Assembly (NCBI GenBank): GCA_949841245.1
Contig: CATKYT010000006.1
Coordinates: 1 to 45,492, forward strand
Reading direction: 5' to 3'
From: an uncultured Eubacteriales bacterium
GTDB taxonomy: Bacteria; Bacillota; Clostridia; Christensenellales; UBA1242
DNA: 45,492 nt
In this document: piece after piece, positions 9,554 through 19,178 of the stretch
Position numbering within the stretch: position 1 is the first letter of the stretch
How the letters are laid out: each line of letters begins with the position of its first letter
Notes under the pieces: generated by a model
Database searches by the model: none
Told to the model about the DNA's origin: nothing
What the model saw: only the letters and a program-made list of their open reading frames with translations
Position numbers and translations under genes: made by a program

Positions 9554-10538
9554 AGTTGTAATTTTTGCCGAAGAAAAGGCGATTGTTTCAAAAGAATATG
9601 AAATTTTGGAGATGGATTTTCTGCAAAGAGGAATTTTTGATGTTCAGATGACGACAACATCAATCTTTGAAGAATGTATTTCTGTTTGTAAAGAAAGCAA
9701 AAACAACATAGAACAGACAATTCTTATTTGCAAAAATGACATGTTAAACAATTTTGTGGAAAGATTGAAAGATGGCGATGACACTTTAAGTTTAATCAAA
9801 GAACAAGCTGTAATTTTAGAACGCAAAACAACTTTTGGAAAGATGTATTTCATTCCTGTTGAAGCAGATTTTGGTTCTGTTTTAGATGAAATTTTGCCAA
9901 GAAAGGAAGTTCATAAATGTTCCATTTTTGGCAAAAACAAAAGGTTTGTGGAAGATGCTTTTGAAAGTTTTAATGTAAAATATGCCATGCTTTCAAAGTC
10001 TTCATTTTTACATACGGTTTATTATTCGGGCAATTTAAATCAACAAAACTTACTTTCAGTTTTTGGCGAAAACTTATATTCCAATCAAGATAAAAGTTTG
10101 GCGTTGTGTTGTCAAGATTTGTTGGCGGAACACAATCTTTCGTTAAGCATCGCCGAAGGTGTTTCAATGGGAAATATTAATGCTGAGTTTTGCAAGGAAA
10201 AGGTTTATTCAAAACTTATGGAATGTCTTGTTTTGACTAATGAGCAAGTTTTTAATAAAGTTGGCTTAAATAAAGAATTTTTGGATGAATTTGGCACTGT
10301 AAGTAAAGAAACTGTTTTTGCAGTTGCCAAAAATTTGCTTAGAAAACAACAATCTGACATTGTTTTATCAGTGCTTGGGTTTGATTGTGATGCTGGAAGA
10401 TGTTTTGTTGCAGTTGGAAATAAAGATGAAATTCATGTTTTTTCTTCTGTTTTCTATGGAAACAGAGAAAATATAGTGGAAAATTTAACTGATTTCGCTT
10501 TATTTAGACTTTTAAACTTTTTGAAAGAAAAATGTTAA
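9543..10538 (+). CDS. Divergent CinA-like protein (C-terminal CinA/PncC-like domain with degenerate motif)
   Basis: Sits between pgsA and recA (classical pgsA-cinA-recA order). C-terminal pattern LSLSIAEGVSMGNINA...GTVSKETVFAVAKNLLRKQQSDIVLSVLGFDCDAGRCFVAVGNKD resembles the CinA C domain. Confidence 0.6.
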   Translation: MQSKVVIFAEEKAIVSKEYEILEMDFLQRGIFDVQMTTTSIFEECISVCKESKNNIEQTILICKNDMLNNFVERLKDGDDTLSLIKEQAVILERKTTFGKMYFIPVEADFGSVLDEILPRKEVHKCSIFGKNKRFVEDAFESFNVKYAMLSKSSFLHTVYYSGNLNQQNLLSVFGENLYSNQDKSLALCCQDLLAEHNLSLSIAEGVSMGNINAEFCKEKVYSKLMECLVLTNEQVFNKVGLNKEFLDEFGTVSKETVFAVAKNLLRKQQSDIVLSVLGFDCDAGRCFVAVGNKDEIHVFSSVFYGNRENIVENLTDFALFRLLNFLKEKC

Positions 10539-10552
10539 TGGTCAAATTTACT

Positions 10553-10580
10553 TTGAAAAAATGTGATAATAGGTTATAAT
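10553..10580 (+). promoter_or_regulatory. Sigma-A-like promoter of recA
   Basis: TTGAAA-16 nt-TATAAT upstream of aggag/ATG. Confidence 0.6.
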
Positions 10581-10609
10581 ATTTTTAAATTTAGATTAGG
10601 AGAATTATA

Positions 10610-11659
10610 ATGGCTGAAAAGAAAGATGCAAGAGAAGAAGCTCTTGAACAGGCACTTCTTAAAATTGAAAAAGATTTTGGTAAAGGTGCAATCATGAAAC
10701 TTGGTGACACTCCATACCAAAAAGTGGATGTCATTCCAACGGGATGTTTAACGCTTGATTTGGCTCTTGGAATTGGTGGTGTTCCACGCGGAAGAATTAT
10801 TGAAATTTATGGTCCAGAATCTTCTGGTAAAACAACGGTTTCCCTTCATGTGATTGCTGAATGTCAAAAGATTGGTGGAAGAACTGCGTTTATTGATGCT
10901 GAACATGCATTAGATCCAAGTTATGCTGAAAAGTTGGGTGTAGACACAAAGTCTTTATATGTTTCACAACCTGATAATGGCGAACAAGCACTTAACATTG
11001 CTGAAACTCTTATTCGTTCAGGTGCTTTTGAACTTATTGTTATTGACTCTGTTGCTGCACTTACTCCAAAAGCAGAAATTGATGGTGAAATGGGTGACAA
11101 TCATGTTGGTTTACAAGCAAGAATGATGAGTCAAGCACTTAGAAAAATGACTTCTGTTGCAAGCAAAAGCAACACTGCTGTGATTTTTATTAACCAACTT
11201 CGTGAAAAGATTGGCGTTATGTTTGGAAATCCTGAAACAACAACTGGTGGTAAAGCATTGAAATTCTATGCAAGTGTGCGTATGGATGTAAGAAAAACTG
11301 ACACCATTAAAGAAGGTCAAAACATCATTGGAAACAGAACCAAAGTTAAGGTTGTTAAAAATAAAATGGCTCCACCTTTCAAAGTTGCCGAATTTGACAT
11401 TATGTATGGAACAGGCATTTCTAAGTCTGGTTGCATTTTGGATACTGCAATTTCTCTTGGAATTGTAAAGAAATCTGGTGCATGGTTCTCTTATAATGAT
11501 GAAAAAATTGGTCAAGGTAAAGAAAACACAAAAATATATTTGGAAAAGAATGTTGATGTTTTGCAAGAAGTTGAAGCAAAAATCAGAGAACAACTTTCCA
11601 GCAAAGATTTGCCAACAACAGAAACTGAATCAGAAGAAGTTGAAGAAACTGAAGAATAA
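10610..11659 (+). CDS. recA: Recombinase RecA
   Basis: [38 protein letters not shown], acidic C-terminus. Confidence 0.98.
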   Translation: MAEKKDAREEALEQALLKIEKDFGKGAIMKLGDTPYQKVDVIPTGCLTLDLALGIGGVPRGRIIEIYGPESSGKTTVSLHVIAECQKIGGRTAFIDAEHALDPSYAEKLGVDTKSLYVSQPDNGEQALNIAETLIRSGAFELIVIDSVAALTPKAEIDGEMGDNHVGLQARMMSQALRKMTSVASKSNTAVIFINQLREKIGVMFGNPETTTGGKALKFYASVRMDVRKTDTIKEGQNIIGNRTKVKVVKNKMAPPFKVAEFDIMYGTGISKSGCILDTAISLGIVKKSGAWFSYNDEKIGQGKENTKIYLEKNVDVLQEVEAKIREQLSSKDLPTTETESEEVEETEE

Positions 11660-11692
11660 AAAAAGAGTGGGAAACCACTCTTTTTTTAATGA
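11657..11692 (+). terminator. Rho-independent terminator after recA
   Basis: AAAAAAGAGTGGgaaaCCACTCTTTTTTT. Confidence 0.85.
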
Positions 11693-11713
11693 TTTAAAAT
11701 AAACTTTATAATT

Positions 11714-13111
11714 TTATAATCTTTTAATAAGCATCAAATTTGAGCCACTTTTGCCCGCAACCAAACCACTTACAAACACCACTTTGTCGCCAGTTTTTAA
11801 GATTTTTGTTTCAAGTGCTTTTTTGTAGGAACTGTTGTTAAGTTCGTCTATGTTTTTAAAGTTTTTGTCCATAATTGGATTTACGCCGTAAAGTATGCTC
11901 ATTCTGTTGTAAACTTTTTCACTTGGAGTTGATGCAATGATAGGCACTTTTGGACGAAATTTGCTGATGTTTTCCACTGTTGCACCTGATTTTGTAACTG
12001 CCAACACTGCTTTTACATCTTCTGTTTGAGTGAGTGCATAAACGGCATAAGACAAACTTTTGGTGGTGTTGTGAGTTTTAAATTCCACATTTTTTGCAAT
12101 GGTGTAATTTTCCGTTTCAAGTGCAATGCGTTTCATTGTGGCAACTGCTTCGACAGGGTTATTTCCCGAAGCGGTTTCTCCTGAAAGCATTATTGCTGTT
12201 GAACCATCAAAGATGGCATTGGCAACATCGCTGATTTCGGCACGGGTTGGGCGGGGATTATTTATCATGCTTTCCAACATTTGTGTGGCAGTGATGACTG
12301 TTTTTCCGTTGTAAATGCATTTTTCAATGAATTCTTTTTGCAATATAGGCAGTTTTTCATAGTCAATTTCCACGCCAAGGTCACCACGAGCGACCATTAT
12401 TCCATCCGATTGTTTCAAAATTTTATCAAAATTTTCCACGCCTTTTTGACTTTCAATTTTTGATATGATTTTAATGTCGCTGTAACCAATTTCTTTAAGA
12501 TATTTTTTTACATCAACGACATCTTGTGCGTTATTTACAAAAGAAATAGCCAAAAAGTCAGCGTTCATTTCTTTGGCGAAAAGAATGTCTTTTTTGTCTT
12601 GTTCGCTTAAATATGGCATTTCTGTGTCAACGCCAGGGATGTTGATGGATTTATTATTGGAAAGTTCTCCACCATGCACAACTGTGCAGGTGATGTCTGT
12701 GGCTGTTGTCTTTTTAACTTTAAGTTCAATGTTTCCATCATTCAAAAGAATTTTTGTGTCTTTTGACAGAATTTTTGGAAGATTTTTATATGTGACAGAA
12801 ACTTTTTCTTGATTTCCAAGAATTTCTTTGGTTGTCAAAACAAAATCTTTTTCTTCTTTTAAAAACACTTTGCCGTTTTCAAATTGTTTAACTCTTATTT
12901 CAGGTCCTTTGGTGTCAATTAAAATGCCTATCGATTTGCCTTTGTTTTTGCGTGCTGTTTTCACGGCGTCAATAAGGGATTTATGAGATTCATGTGTGCC
13001 ATGACTCATGTTAAAGCGGGCAACATTCATGCCTGCGTCAATCATTTTTTCCAAAGTTTCAACCTTGCTTGAAGCAGGGCCAATGGAGCATACTATTTTT
13101 GTTTTATTCAT
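11714..13111 (-). CDS. pyk: Pyruvate kinase
   Basis: MNKTKIVCSIGPASSKVETLEKMIDAGMNVARFNMSHG, GDLGVEI, TATQMLESMINNPRPTRAEISDVANAIFDGSTAIMLSGETA. Confidence 0.96.
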   Translation of the reverse strand: MNKTKIVCSIGPASSKVETLEKMIDAGMNVARFNMSHGTHESHKSLIDAVKTARKNKGKSIGILIDTKGPEIRVKQFENGKVFLKEEKDFVLTTKEILGNQEKVSVTYKNLPKILSKDTKILLNDGNIELKVKKTTATDITCTVVHGGELSNNKSINIPGVDTEMPYLSEQDKKDILFAKEMNADFLAISFVNNAQDVVDVKKYLKEIGYSDIKIISKIESQKGVENFDKILKQSDGIMVARGDLGVEIDYEKLPILQKEFIEKCIYNGKTVITATQMLESMINNPRPTRAEISDVANAIFDGSTAIMLSGETASGNNPVEAVATMKRIALETENYTIAKNVEFKTHNTTKSLSYAVYALTQTEDVKAVLAVTKSGATVENISKFRPKVPIIASTPSEKVYNRMSILYGVNPIMDKNFKNIDELNNSSYKKALETKILKTGDKVVFVSGLVAGKSGSNLMLIKRL

Positions 13112-13305
13112 ATTAAACCTCTTTTCTTATCATAACAATTTATATAAAAAAAATCAAATCAAAGTGATTAATTTTAAGCAATTTTTTGGTTTCATCTATT
13201 TTTTGTTAAATTTTCTACAAAAAAGTGAAATATTTAATTACAAAAGAGTTGAAAAATGCGTTTGAATATGTTAAAATAATTTAAACAAACTAAGGAGGGT
13301 TGCTT

Positions 13306-13542
13306 ATGTTTGGCTTATTATTGAATTTTAAACCTTGGGTAGATTTTAAACAATGGGTATCTAATGGTTGGAGCGACACCGTTTTTACAATTGTTTTGTG
13401 CATTCTTTGCGTTTGCATTGGTGGTTTGCTTTTAAGTTTCTTTAAAAAAGCCGTTAACAAAGGAAAACTTAAATGGGTAAACATTGTTTTAATTGCCATT
13501 CTTGGCGGTTTACTTGCTTTACTTTGCTTTGCACGATATTAA
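13306..13542 (+). CDS. Small two-TM membrane protein of unknown function upstream of secG
   Basis: Strong RBS aaGGAGGgttgctt-ATG at 13306; MFGLLLNFKPWVDFKQW...two hydrophobic helices. Confidence 0.7.
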   Translation: MFGLLLNFKPWVDFKQWVSNGWSDTVFTIVLCILCVCIGGLLLSFFKKAVNKGKLKWVNIVLIAILGGLLALLCFARY

Positions 13543-13564
13543 TTTAATTTTAAGGAGTTAATTT

Positions 13565-13885
13565 ATGTTTAATATGTTGCTTGATGATTCTACTAAATTG
13601 TATGAACCTTGGATTACAAATTCATTTCCTATTATAAGAATTGTTTTATTTTGTTTGGTTGTTGCTTGTGCCATAATTTTAATTGTTACAACACTTTTGC
13701 AAAACCAAGATTCAAGTGAATCAAATGTTATTACTGGACAACAAGAAAGTTATTATTCAAAAAATAAAGGCGGTTCTCGTGATGGAAGATTGAAACTTAT
13801 TACCATCATAACAGCCGTTGTTGCAGTGGTTTTGATTATTTTATACTTTGTTTCAATTTTGATTTATCCAGGAAGTGGCGTTTAA
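13565..13885 (+). CDS. secG: Preprotein translocase subunit SecG
   Basis: Two TM helices with LLQNQDSSESNVITG...KGGSRDGRLKLITI between; immediately precedes rnr-smpB-ssrA as in many Firmicutes. Confidence 0.75.
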   Translation: MFNMLLDDSTKLYEPWITNSFPIIRIVLFCLVVACAIILIVTTLLQNQDSSESNVITGQQESYYSKNKGGSRDGRLKLITIITAVVAVVLIILYFVSILIYPGSGV

Positions 13886-13887
13886 TC

Positions 13888-15969
13888 ATGACAAAAAAAC
13901 AAGAAATTTTATCTTTAATTGAAAAGAACAGTTTGGTTTTCTCTAATACAGACAAACTGTTTTTATTCTTATCATCAGCACTTAACACTTCACAAGAAGA
14001 AGTTAAGAAAATTTTTTACACCCTTGTTGCAAGTGGTGATTTGGTGGAAATAAGACCAAACAAGTTTGTTGTTGTGCCTTCTCATGGTTATGTTAAGGGC
14101 GAATTTTTTGGTACAACTAAGGGCTTTGGTTTTGTAAAAGTAGACGGCTTTAAAGATGACATATTTATTCCTGCAAATAAAACTTTAAATGCTTTGGATG
14201 GAGAATTTGTCATTGTTAAAGTGCTTTCAAAAACAAGTGATGGAGTGGATGGTGAAGTTGTTAGCATTTATAAAGAACTGGATGGCATTGTTGGTGCAGT
14301 CAGAATTGTTGGCAATAATTATTTTTTAGACCCTGACAACAACAAAATTATTGTTGATCTTCCAATCATGAAAACAGGCTTAAAGTTGCAAAAAAACATG
14401 AAAATTTTGGCAAAAGTTATCAGAACTGATAAAAGAATTAAGTGTGCTGTTCAAGAAATTTTAGGTTTTGAAGATGATGTAAAGGCGTTGGAACTTTCTA
14501 TTATCAGAGAACATAACCTTTTTGAAAGTTTTCCAACTCATGTGGTTGCAGCAGAAGCGAAATTACCTAAAACTGTTTCTGCAAGTCAAAAGAAAGGCAG
14601 AGTTGACCTTACAAAAGAAACCATTTTTACCATTGATGGTGCCGATGCAAAGGATTTAGATGATGCTGTAAACATTAAAAAGTTTGATAAATATTATGAA
14701 TTAGGTGTTCATATTGCTGATGTGGGCGAATATGTCAAGCAAGGAAATGTCTTTGATGAAGAAGCCTACAAACGCGGAACAAGCGTTTATTTCCCAACTT
14801 CTGTTTTGCCAATGCTTCCGAAAGGTCTTTCAAATGGCATTTGTTCTTTAAATGAAGGTGTGGAAAGATTGACTCTTTCTTGCATTATGAAAGTGGATTT
14901 TTCTGGAAAAGTGATTGATTATAATATTTGTGAGTCTGTCATAAAAAGTGTGGCAAGACTTACTTATGACGAAGTTTATGACGCAATAAGTGGAAAAAAA
15001 CTTAATGCAAAAACAAAAAACTTGAAGAAAGACTTTGTTTTAATGCGTGAACTTTGTGACATTTTGGAAAAGAATACACTTGCTCGTGGGGCTCTTGATT
15101 TGGAAGTTCCAGAAGTGCAATTCATTTTTGATGAAAATGGCATGGCTGTCGATCTTACTAAGCGTGACAGAAATGAAGCACACAGATTGATTGAAGATTT
15201 TATGGTTTTGGCAAATGAAACTGTGGCAGGACATTTCAAAAAACTTGGCATTCCTTTTGTTTATCGTGTGCATGAACAACCAACCAAAGAAAAAGTGAAT
15301 TCGGTTTGTGACTTCTTGAAAGGAATTGGAGTTCCATATCCACAAGTTCCTGAAAACATTACACCATCATATTTCCAAAAAATTTTGGATGCTGTTGAAG
15401 GTCTTAACACAAAAGAAATAATCAATAAAATTGTTTTACGCTCTATGCAAAAAGCAAGATATTTAAACAAAAATTTGGGGCATTTTGGTTTGGCATTGGA
15501 AAATTATTGTCACTTTACTTCACCAATCAGAAGATATCCTGATTTGACAATTCACAGAATAATTAAAGAATGGCTTCATAAAAAAGTTTTGTCTGATTTA
15601 AGAAAAGATGAATTAGAAGAATTTACTTTTGAAGCCGCAGAACAATCTTCTTCTTGTGAGCGTAACGCTGACTATGCCGAACGAGATGTTGATGACCTTT
15701 GGAAAGCATTTCTTATGAAAGACAGAGTTGGTCAACAATTTGACGCAACAATTTCTTCTGTTACGAATTTTGGAATTTTTGTGACTTTAGAAAACACTGT
15801 TGAAGGTTTAATTAAGATTGAAGATTTGCCTGACGATGCTTATTTATTCTTGGAAAAACAACTTAAATTAAAGGGATCTTCTCATGTCTTTTCTTTGGGT
15901 GATAAGATTAAAGTAGAACTTGTAAACTGCAATTTGCAATCAAGAAACATTGACTTCAAATTGGTTTAA
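13888..15969 (+). CDS. rnr: Ribonuclease R
   Basis: RNB domain (TIDGADAKDLDDAVNIKKFDKYYELGVHIADVGEYV), HFTSPIRRYPDLTIHR, C-terminal S1 domain. Confidence 0.95.
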   Translation: MTKKQEILSLIEKNSLVFSNTDKLFLFLSSALNTSQEEVKKIFYTLVASGDLVEIRPNKFVVVPSHGYVKGEFFGTTKGFGFVKVDGFKDDIFIPANKTLNALDGEFVIVKVLSKTSDGVDGEVVSIYKELDGIVGAVRIVGNNYFLDPDNNKIIVDLPIMKTGLKLQKNMKILAKVIRTDKRIKCAVQEILGFEDDVKALELSIIREHNLFESFPTHVVAAEAKLPKTVSASQKKGRVDLTKETIFTIDGADAKDLDDAVNIKKFDKYYELGVHIADVGEYVKQGNVFDEEAYKRGTSVYFPTSVLPMLPKGLSNGICSLNEGVERLTLSCIMKVDFSGKVIDYNICESVIKSVARLTYDEVYDAISGKKLNAKTKNLKKDFVLMRELCDILEKNTLARGALDLEVPEVQFIFDENGMAVDLTKRDRNEAHRLIEDFMVLANETVAGHFKKLGIPFVYRVHEQPTKEKVNSVCDFLKGIGVPYPQVPENITPSYFQKILDAVEGLNTKEIINKIVLRSMQKARYLNKNLGHFGLALENYCHFTSPIRRYPDLTIHRIIKEWLHKKVLSDLRKDELEEFTFEAAEQSSSCERNADYAERDVDDLWKAFLMKDRVGQQFDATISSVTNFGIFVTLENTVEGLIKIEDLPDDAYLFLEKQLKLKGSSHVFSLGDKIKVELVNCNLQSRNIDFKLV

Positions 15970-16045
15970 TTGTAAAAAATGTTGTTTTTTACGCTAAAAA
16001 CCTTAAAAAAAGTTGAAAAAATGTGCATTTTTTTTAAAAATGCTA

Positions 16046-16074
16046 TTGAAAAATGAAAACACAAGTGTTATAAT
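16046..16074 (+). promoter_or_regulatory. Sigma-A promoter of smpB with ~4-nt predicted 5' leader
   Basis: TTGAAA-17 nt-TATAAT; ATG at 16085. Confidence 0.55.
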
Positions 16075-16084
16075 AGGAGAGGAA

Positions 16085-16525
16085 ATGAAGATTATTTCAA
16101 ATAACAAAAAAGCGTTTTTTGATTACTTCGTTTCAGACTTAGTTGAGGCTGGAATTGTGCTGGAAGGTTGTGAAGTTAAATCTGTAAGGGCTGGCGGAGT
16201 GAGTTTGATTGACAGTTTTGTTGTCATAAAAAACGGTGAAATGTTTCTCAAAAATTGCTATGTCAAAACTTACGACAAAACCACATCTTATAAACCAGAC
16301 GAAAGAAAAACAAGAAAATTGCTTTTAAACAAAAGTGAAATTCAAAAGTTTGAGCGTATGGTTAAAGAAAAAGGTTTCACACTTGTTGCGACAAAAGTCT
16401 ATTTCAATAATGCTGGAAAAGTAAAAGTTGAAATTGGCTTAGCAAAAGGTAAAAAACTTTACGACAAAAGACAAACCCTTAAAGAAAAAGCAATTAAGCG
16501 AGAAATTGAAAGGCAAGACAGTTAA
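16085..16525 (+). CDS. smpB: SsrA-binding protein SmpB
   Basis: MKIISNNKKAFFDYFVSDLVEAGIVLEGCEVKSVRAGGVSLIDSF...KVEIGLAKGKKLYDKRQTLKEK; ATG at 16085 preferred over ORF-track start. Confidence 0.95.
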   Translation: MKIISNNKKAFFDYFVSDLVEAGIVLEGCEVKSVRAGGVSLIDSFVVIKNGEMFLKNCYVKTYDKTTSYKPDERKTRKLLLNKSEIQKFERMVKEKGFTLVATKVYFNNAGKVKVEIGLAKGKKLYDKRQTLKEKAIKREIERQDS

Positions 16526-16653
16526 TTGCAACTTTTGGATGTTTCTCGGGGTTCACGAAAGTGTTTGCACTTTTGGGGAAAGCGAAAATTAAATTGCTTA
16601 ATGAAATGGTTTGCAAAAAGCAAAACGCGCATTAAAATTTAATTTAAGCGTGC

Positions 16654-17051
16654 GGGGACGATTTTGGTTTCGACGGAGATTTAAACCGAATATGTAAAGC
16701 ATGTGGTTTTGCCCATAACCTAAAAATGAGCATTGCGAAATAAACGCAGACAATGATCATAATGCAGTTTCTTTTAACAATGTTGCTTATGCAGCTTAAT
16801 TTTAAGAAAACAGCGACTTGATTGGAATTTCCAATCTGCTCAACTTTTGACTTGCCATTGAAAGAACTGAGTATCATCTTAGGCAAAAATTTTGTGTCCA
16901 GTTGCCTTTGTAAACACAAAAAATTTTAAAGGATTGTTTTTAAAACTTGTTTATGAGTGATTTAAAAATGAAATTTATGCATAAACTAAACATGTAGAAA
17001 AGTATTCAGTTTTGTTTTCGGACGAGGGTTCAATTCCCTCCGTCTCCACCA
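16654..17051 (+). ncRNA. ssrA: tmRNA (SsrA); tag reading frame 16746..16799 encodes ADNDHNAVSFNNVAYAA*
   Basis: 5' GGGGACGATTTTGGTTTCGACGG pairs with 3' ...GGGTTCAATTCCCTCCGTCTCCACCA; frame gca gac aat gat cat aat gca gtt tct ttt aac aat gtt gct tat gca gct taa. Confidence 0.95.
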
Positions 17052-17118
17052 AGTAAGTTCTGAAAGGGTGTAATCGTTTTTGGATAATCTCAATTTTTTA
17101 AAAAGGAAGGTATTTACT

Positions 17119-18270
17119 ATGTTTAATTCTATGTTGATGGAAACCGTTGGAATTGACACTTTGCTCTTGAATGTCTTGATTATTCTTGCTGTTATCGTTG
17201 CTGGCGCTTTAATTGTTTATTTAATCTGGGAAGCCGTTACTTCTTTTATCTCTAAGAATAAAAGCGGTAAAACTGATGAAATCAATCTTAATTCTAAGAA
17301 AAAAGATGATTCAGTTGAAGATTTTGACCTTGACCAACCAGTTCAAGAAATGGTTGCAGAGTCAGAAGAAGTTGTTGAACCTGTTGAAGTAGATGAAGTT
17401 AAAGCAGAAGAAGAACAACAAGAACTTGAATCTGCACAAGAAAAAGAAGAACGCGAAAACGCTGAAAGACGCGCATATTTGGAAGCAAGACGCCAAGAAC
17501 TTATCAGAAGAATGCAAGAAGAAATGGAAGAAGACCAAGAAACAGAAGAAGTTGAAGAACAAGCTGAAACTGTTGAAATTCCAGAAGAAACTGAAGTTGA
17601 AGAAGAAATCGTTGAAGAACCAGTTGTGGAAGAAGTTGCACAACCTGTTGTTGACGAAGACCTTGAAAGACAAAAAGCAGAACTTGCACAAGAAAAAGCA
17701 AGATATGAAACCATGGTTAGGGAACTTGAAGAAGCAAAGCGTGCTTTGGCTGAACAAAAACCTGAAACAATCATCAACACTGTTGTTGAAACTGTTATTC
17801 CAGCATCACTTTCTTTGGATGAACTTAAAGAAAGACTTGCTTTGGCAGAAGACCGTTTGAAGGCAACAGAAAAAGAATATAAACAAGTTAAGAAAGAATA
17901 TTTACCACTTCGTAGAATTTGGAACATTCATGAAAGAGATGAAAAGAAACTTAGAAGAAAAGAAGCAATTGTTGCTAGACAAAAAGTTTTGCTTTATGGT
18001 GTAAACAACTATTCTGACATCGATGAAGAAAAGGCTAAGAAATTGGCAGAAGAACTTGATCTTCTTGACGGACTTAAACTTTCTGTTCAACATTGTGAAG
18101 AAGTTATGTCTGAAAATAAAGACAGATATCCACTTCTTGAAAAAATGTATAATGTTTTGAAAGAAAGAGATGAAGAAATTAAAAATGACATCGAAACTTA
18201 CAAAGAACGCATTGCTAAACTTGAAGCAGAAGAACAAGAAAACGCTTCAGAAAATTCAAGTGAAGAATAA
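17119..18270 (+). CDS. Membrane-anchored, Glu-rich coiled-coil protein, unknown function
   Basis: ATG at 17119 after aaaaGGAAGG; one N-terminal TM helix (TLLLNVLIILAVIVAGALIVYLIW), then a long E/Q/K-rich helical region. Confidence 0.75.
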   Translation: MFNSMLMETVGIDTLLLNVLIILAVIVAGALIVYLIWEAVTSFISKNKSGKTDEINLNSKKKDDSVEDFDLDQPVQEMVAESEEVVEPVEVDEVKAEEEQQELESAQEKEERENAERRAYLEARRQELIRRMQEEMEEDQETEEVEEQAETVEIPEETEVEEEIVEEPVVEEVAQPVVDEDLERQKAELAQEKARYETMVRELEEAKRALAEQKPETIINTVVETVIPASLSLDELKERLALAEDRLKATEKEYKQVKKEYLPLRRIWNIHERDEKKLRRKEAIVARQKVLLYGVNNYSDIDEEKAKKLAEELDLLDGLKLSVQHCEEVMSENKDRYPLLEKMYNVLKERDEEIKNDIETYKERIAKLEAEEQENASENSSEE

Positions 18271-18271
18271 A

Positions 18272-18312
18272 ATTAAAAAAAGAAAACCGCTTAACATAAG
18301 CGGTTTTTTTAA
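18272..18312 (+). terminator. Bidirectional-type terminator between convergent genes
   Basis: AAAAAAAGAAAACCGCTTaacatAAGCGGTTTTTTT. Confidence 0.8.
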
Positions 18313-19137
18313 TTATAATACATTATATCCTAACAATTTGTATGTTTCTTTCAAGAAGTTGGATTCTGTAAATTTTGGAGTGTTGAAATTTATAAGTTTG
18401 ACATTTTTAAATTTTTCTGTAAGTGCTTTTGTGGTTTCAACCTTTTCTTGATTTGTAAAATCTGAATTTGATTTTTTTACAGTTGTGTTTGTTTTCTTGT
18501 TGCTTTCAAAGACATAGATTTCATTAATTTTATCTGCTGTTATGTTATTTTTGTTGGTTAATACCACTTCTTCTTCATGAAAACTGTAAACCCCATCATT
18601 AGCTGCCTTAATTTCGAAATATTGATAACCATTTTTTAACGCAAAGGTTTTTTCTGGCATATATGCTTGTAATAACCATTTATCATTAGTATTTGTTTTG
18701 ATGATCATAACTATATTAATATTATTGTTTGCATCAAACAAATTTATTATAAGTGAATCTTCGTTGACTTCATAGAATAAATAGCCTGTGCCTGTTATGT
18801 TTGTTTCATCTATTTTGTATGTTGCACTTGATGAATAATAGGTGTTTTCTTGTCCGTTTTCTATGCAAAACTTTGACCAAAACAAAATGGCTTTAATTTG
18901 ATGTTCTGAATTGTTGTAAAAATCTGTTGTGTTTGAATTGCTGTCTTTAAATTCTTTTTCACTTATAAATCCTATGTCATAACAAACTGTATTTATCAAT
19001 CCTTTCGCATCAAGTTTGTTGTTTTTAAACAATTTTGAAAGGTATAGCGAACCAAATAATATTGCTGCAATTGTAACAATTGTTACATAGACTGTGAGAA
19101 CAATTTTTCCCACATTTTTTGTTTTTACATTTTCCAT
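18313..19137 (-). CDS. Predicted single-pass membrane/extracytoplasmic protein, unknown function
   Basis: RBS aaaGGAGaaaaat-ATG; N-terminal TM helix (IVLTVYVTIVTIAAILFGSLYL), remainder hydrophilic. Confidence 0.75.
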   Translation of the reverse strand: MENVKTKNVGKIVLTVYVTIVTIAAILFGSLYLSKLFKNNKLDAKGLINTVCYDIGFISEKEFKDSNSNTTDFYNNSEHQIKAILFWSKFCIENGQENTYYSSSATYKIDETNITGTGYLFYEVNEDSLIINLFDANNNINIVMIIKTNTNDKWLLQAYMPEKTFALKNGYQYFEIKAANDGVYSFHEEEVVLTNKNNITADKINEIYVFESNKKTNTTVKKSNSDFTNQEKVETTKALTEKFKNVKLINFNTPKFTESNFLKETYKLLGYNVL

Positions 19138-19178
19138 ATTTTTCTCCTTTTTTGAAACTTAAATGTTTCTTCATTTCA

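Noticed and set aside
11111-11593. 160-aa minus-strand ORF
   Set aside because: Antisense to recA with no recognisable domain.
16526-16653. Hairpins (CACGAAAGTG, AAAGTGTTTGCACTTT) between smpB and tmRNA as a riboswitch
   Set aside because: Short overlapping stems with no recognisable riboswitch core; likely part of the tmRNA promoter/processing region.
16644-16919. 91-aa minus-strand ORF
   Set aside because: Lies on the antisense of tmRNA.
17343-17927. Long antisense ORFs (194, 131, 65 aa) and a 155-aa plus-strand alternative frame
   Set aside because: By-products of the Glu/Lys-rich codon bias (GAA/AAA runs) of the 17119..18270 gene; low-complexity Ser/Phe/Lys-rich translations, no RBS.
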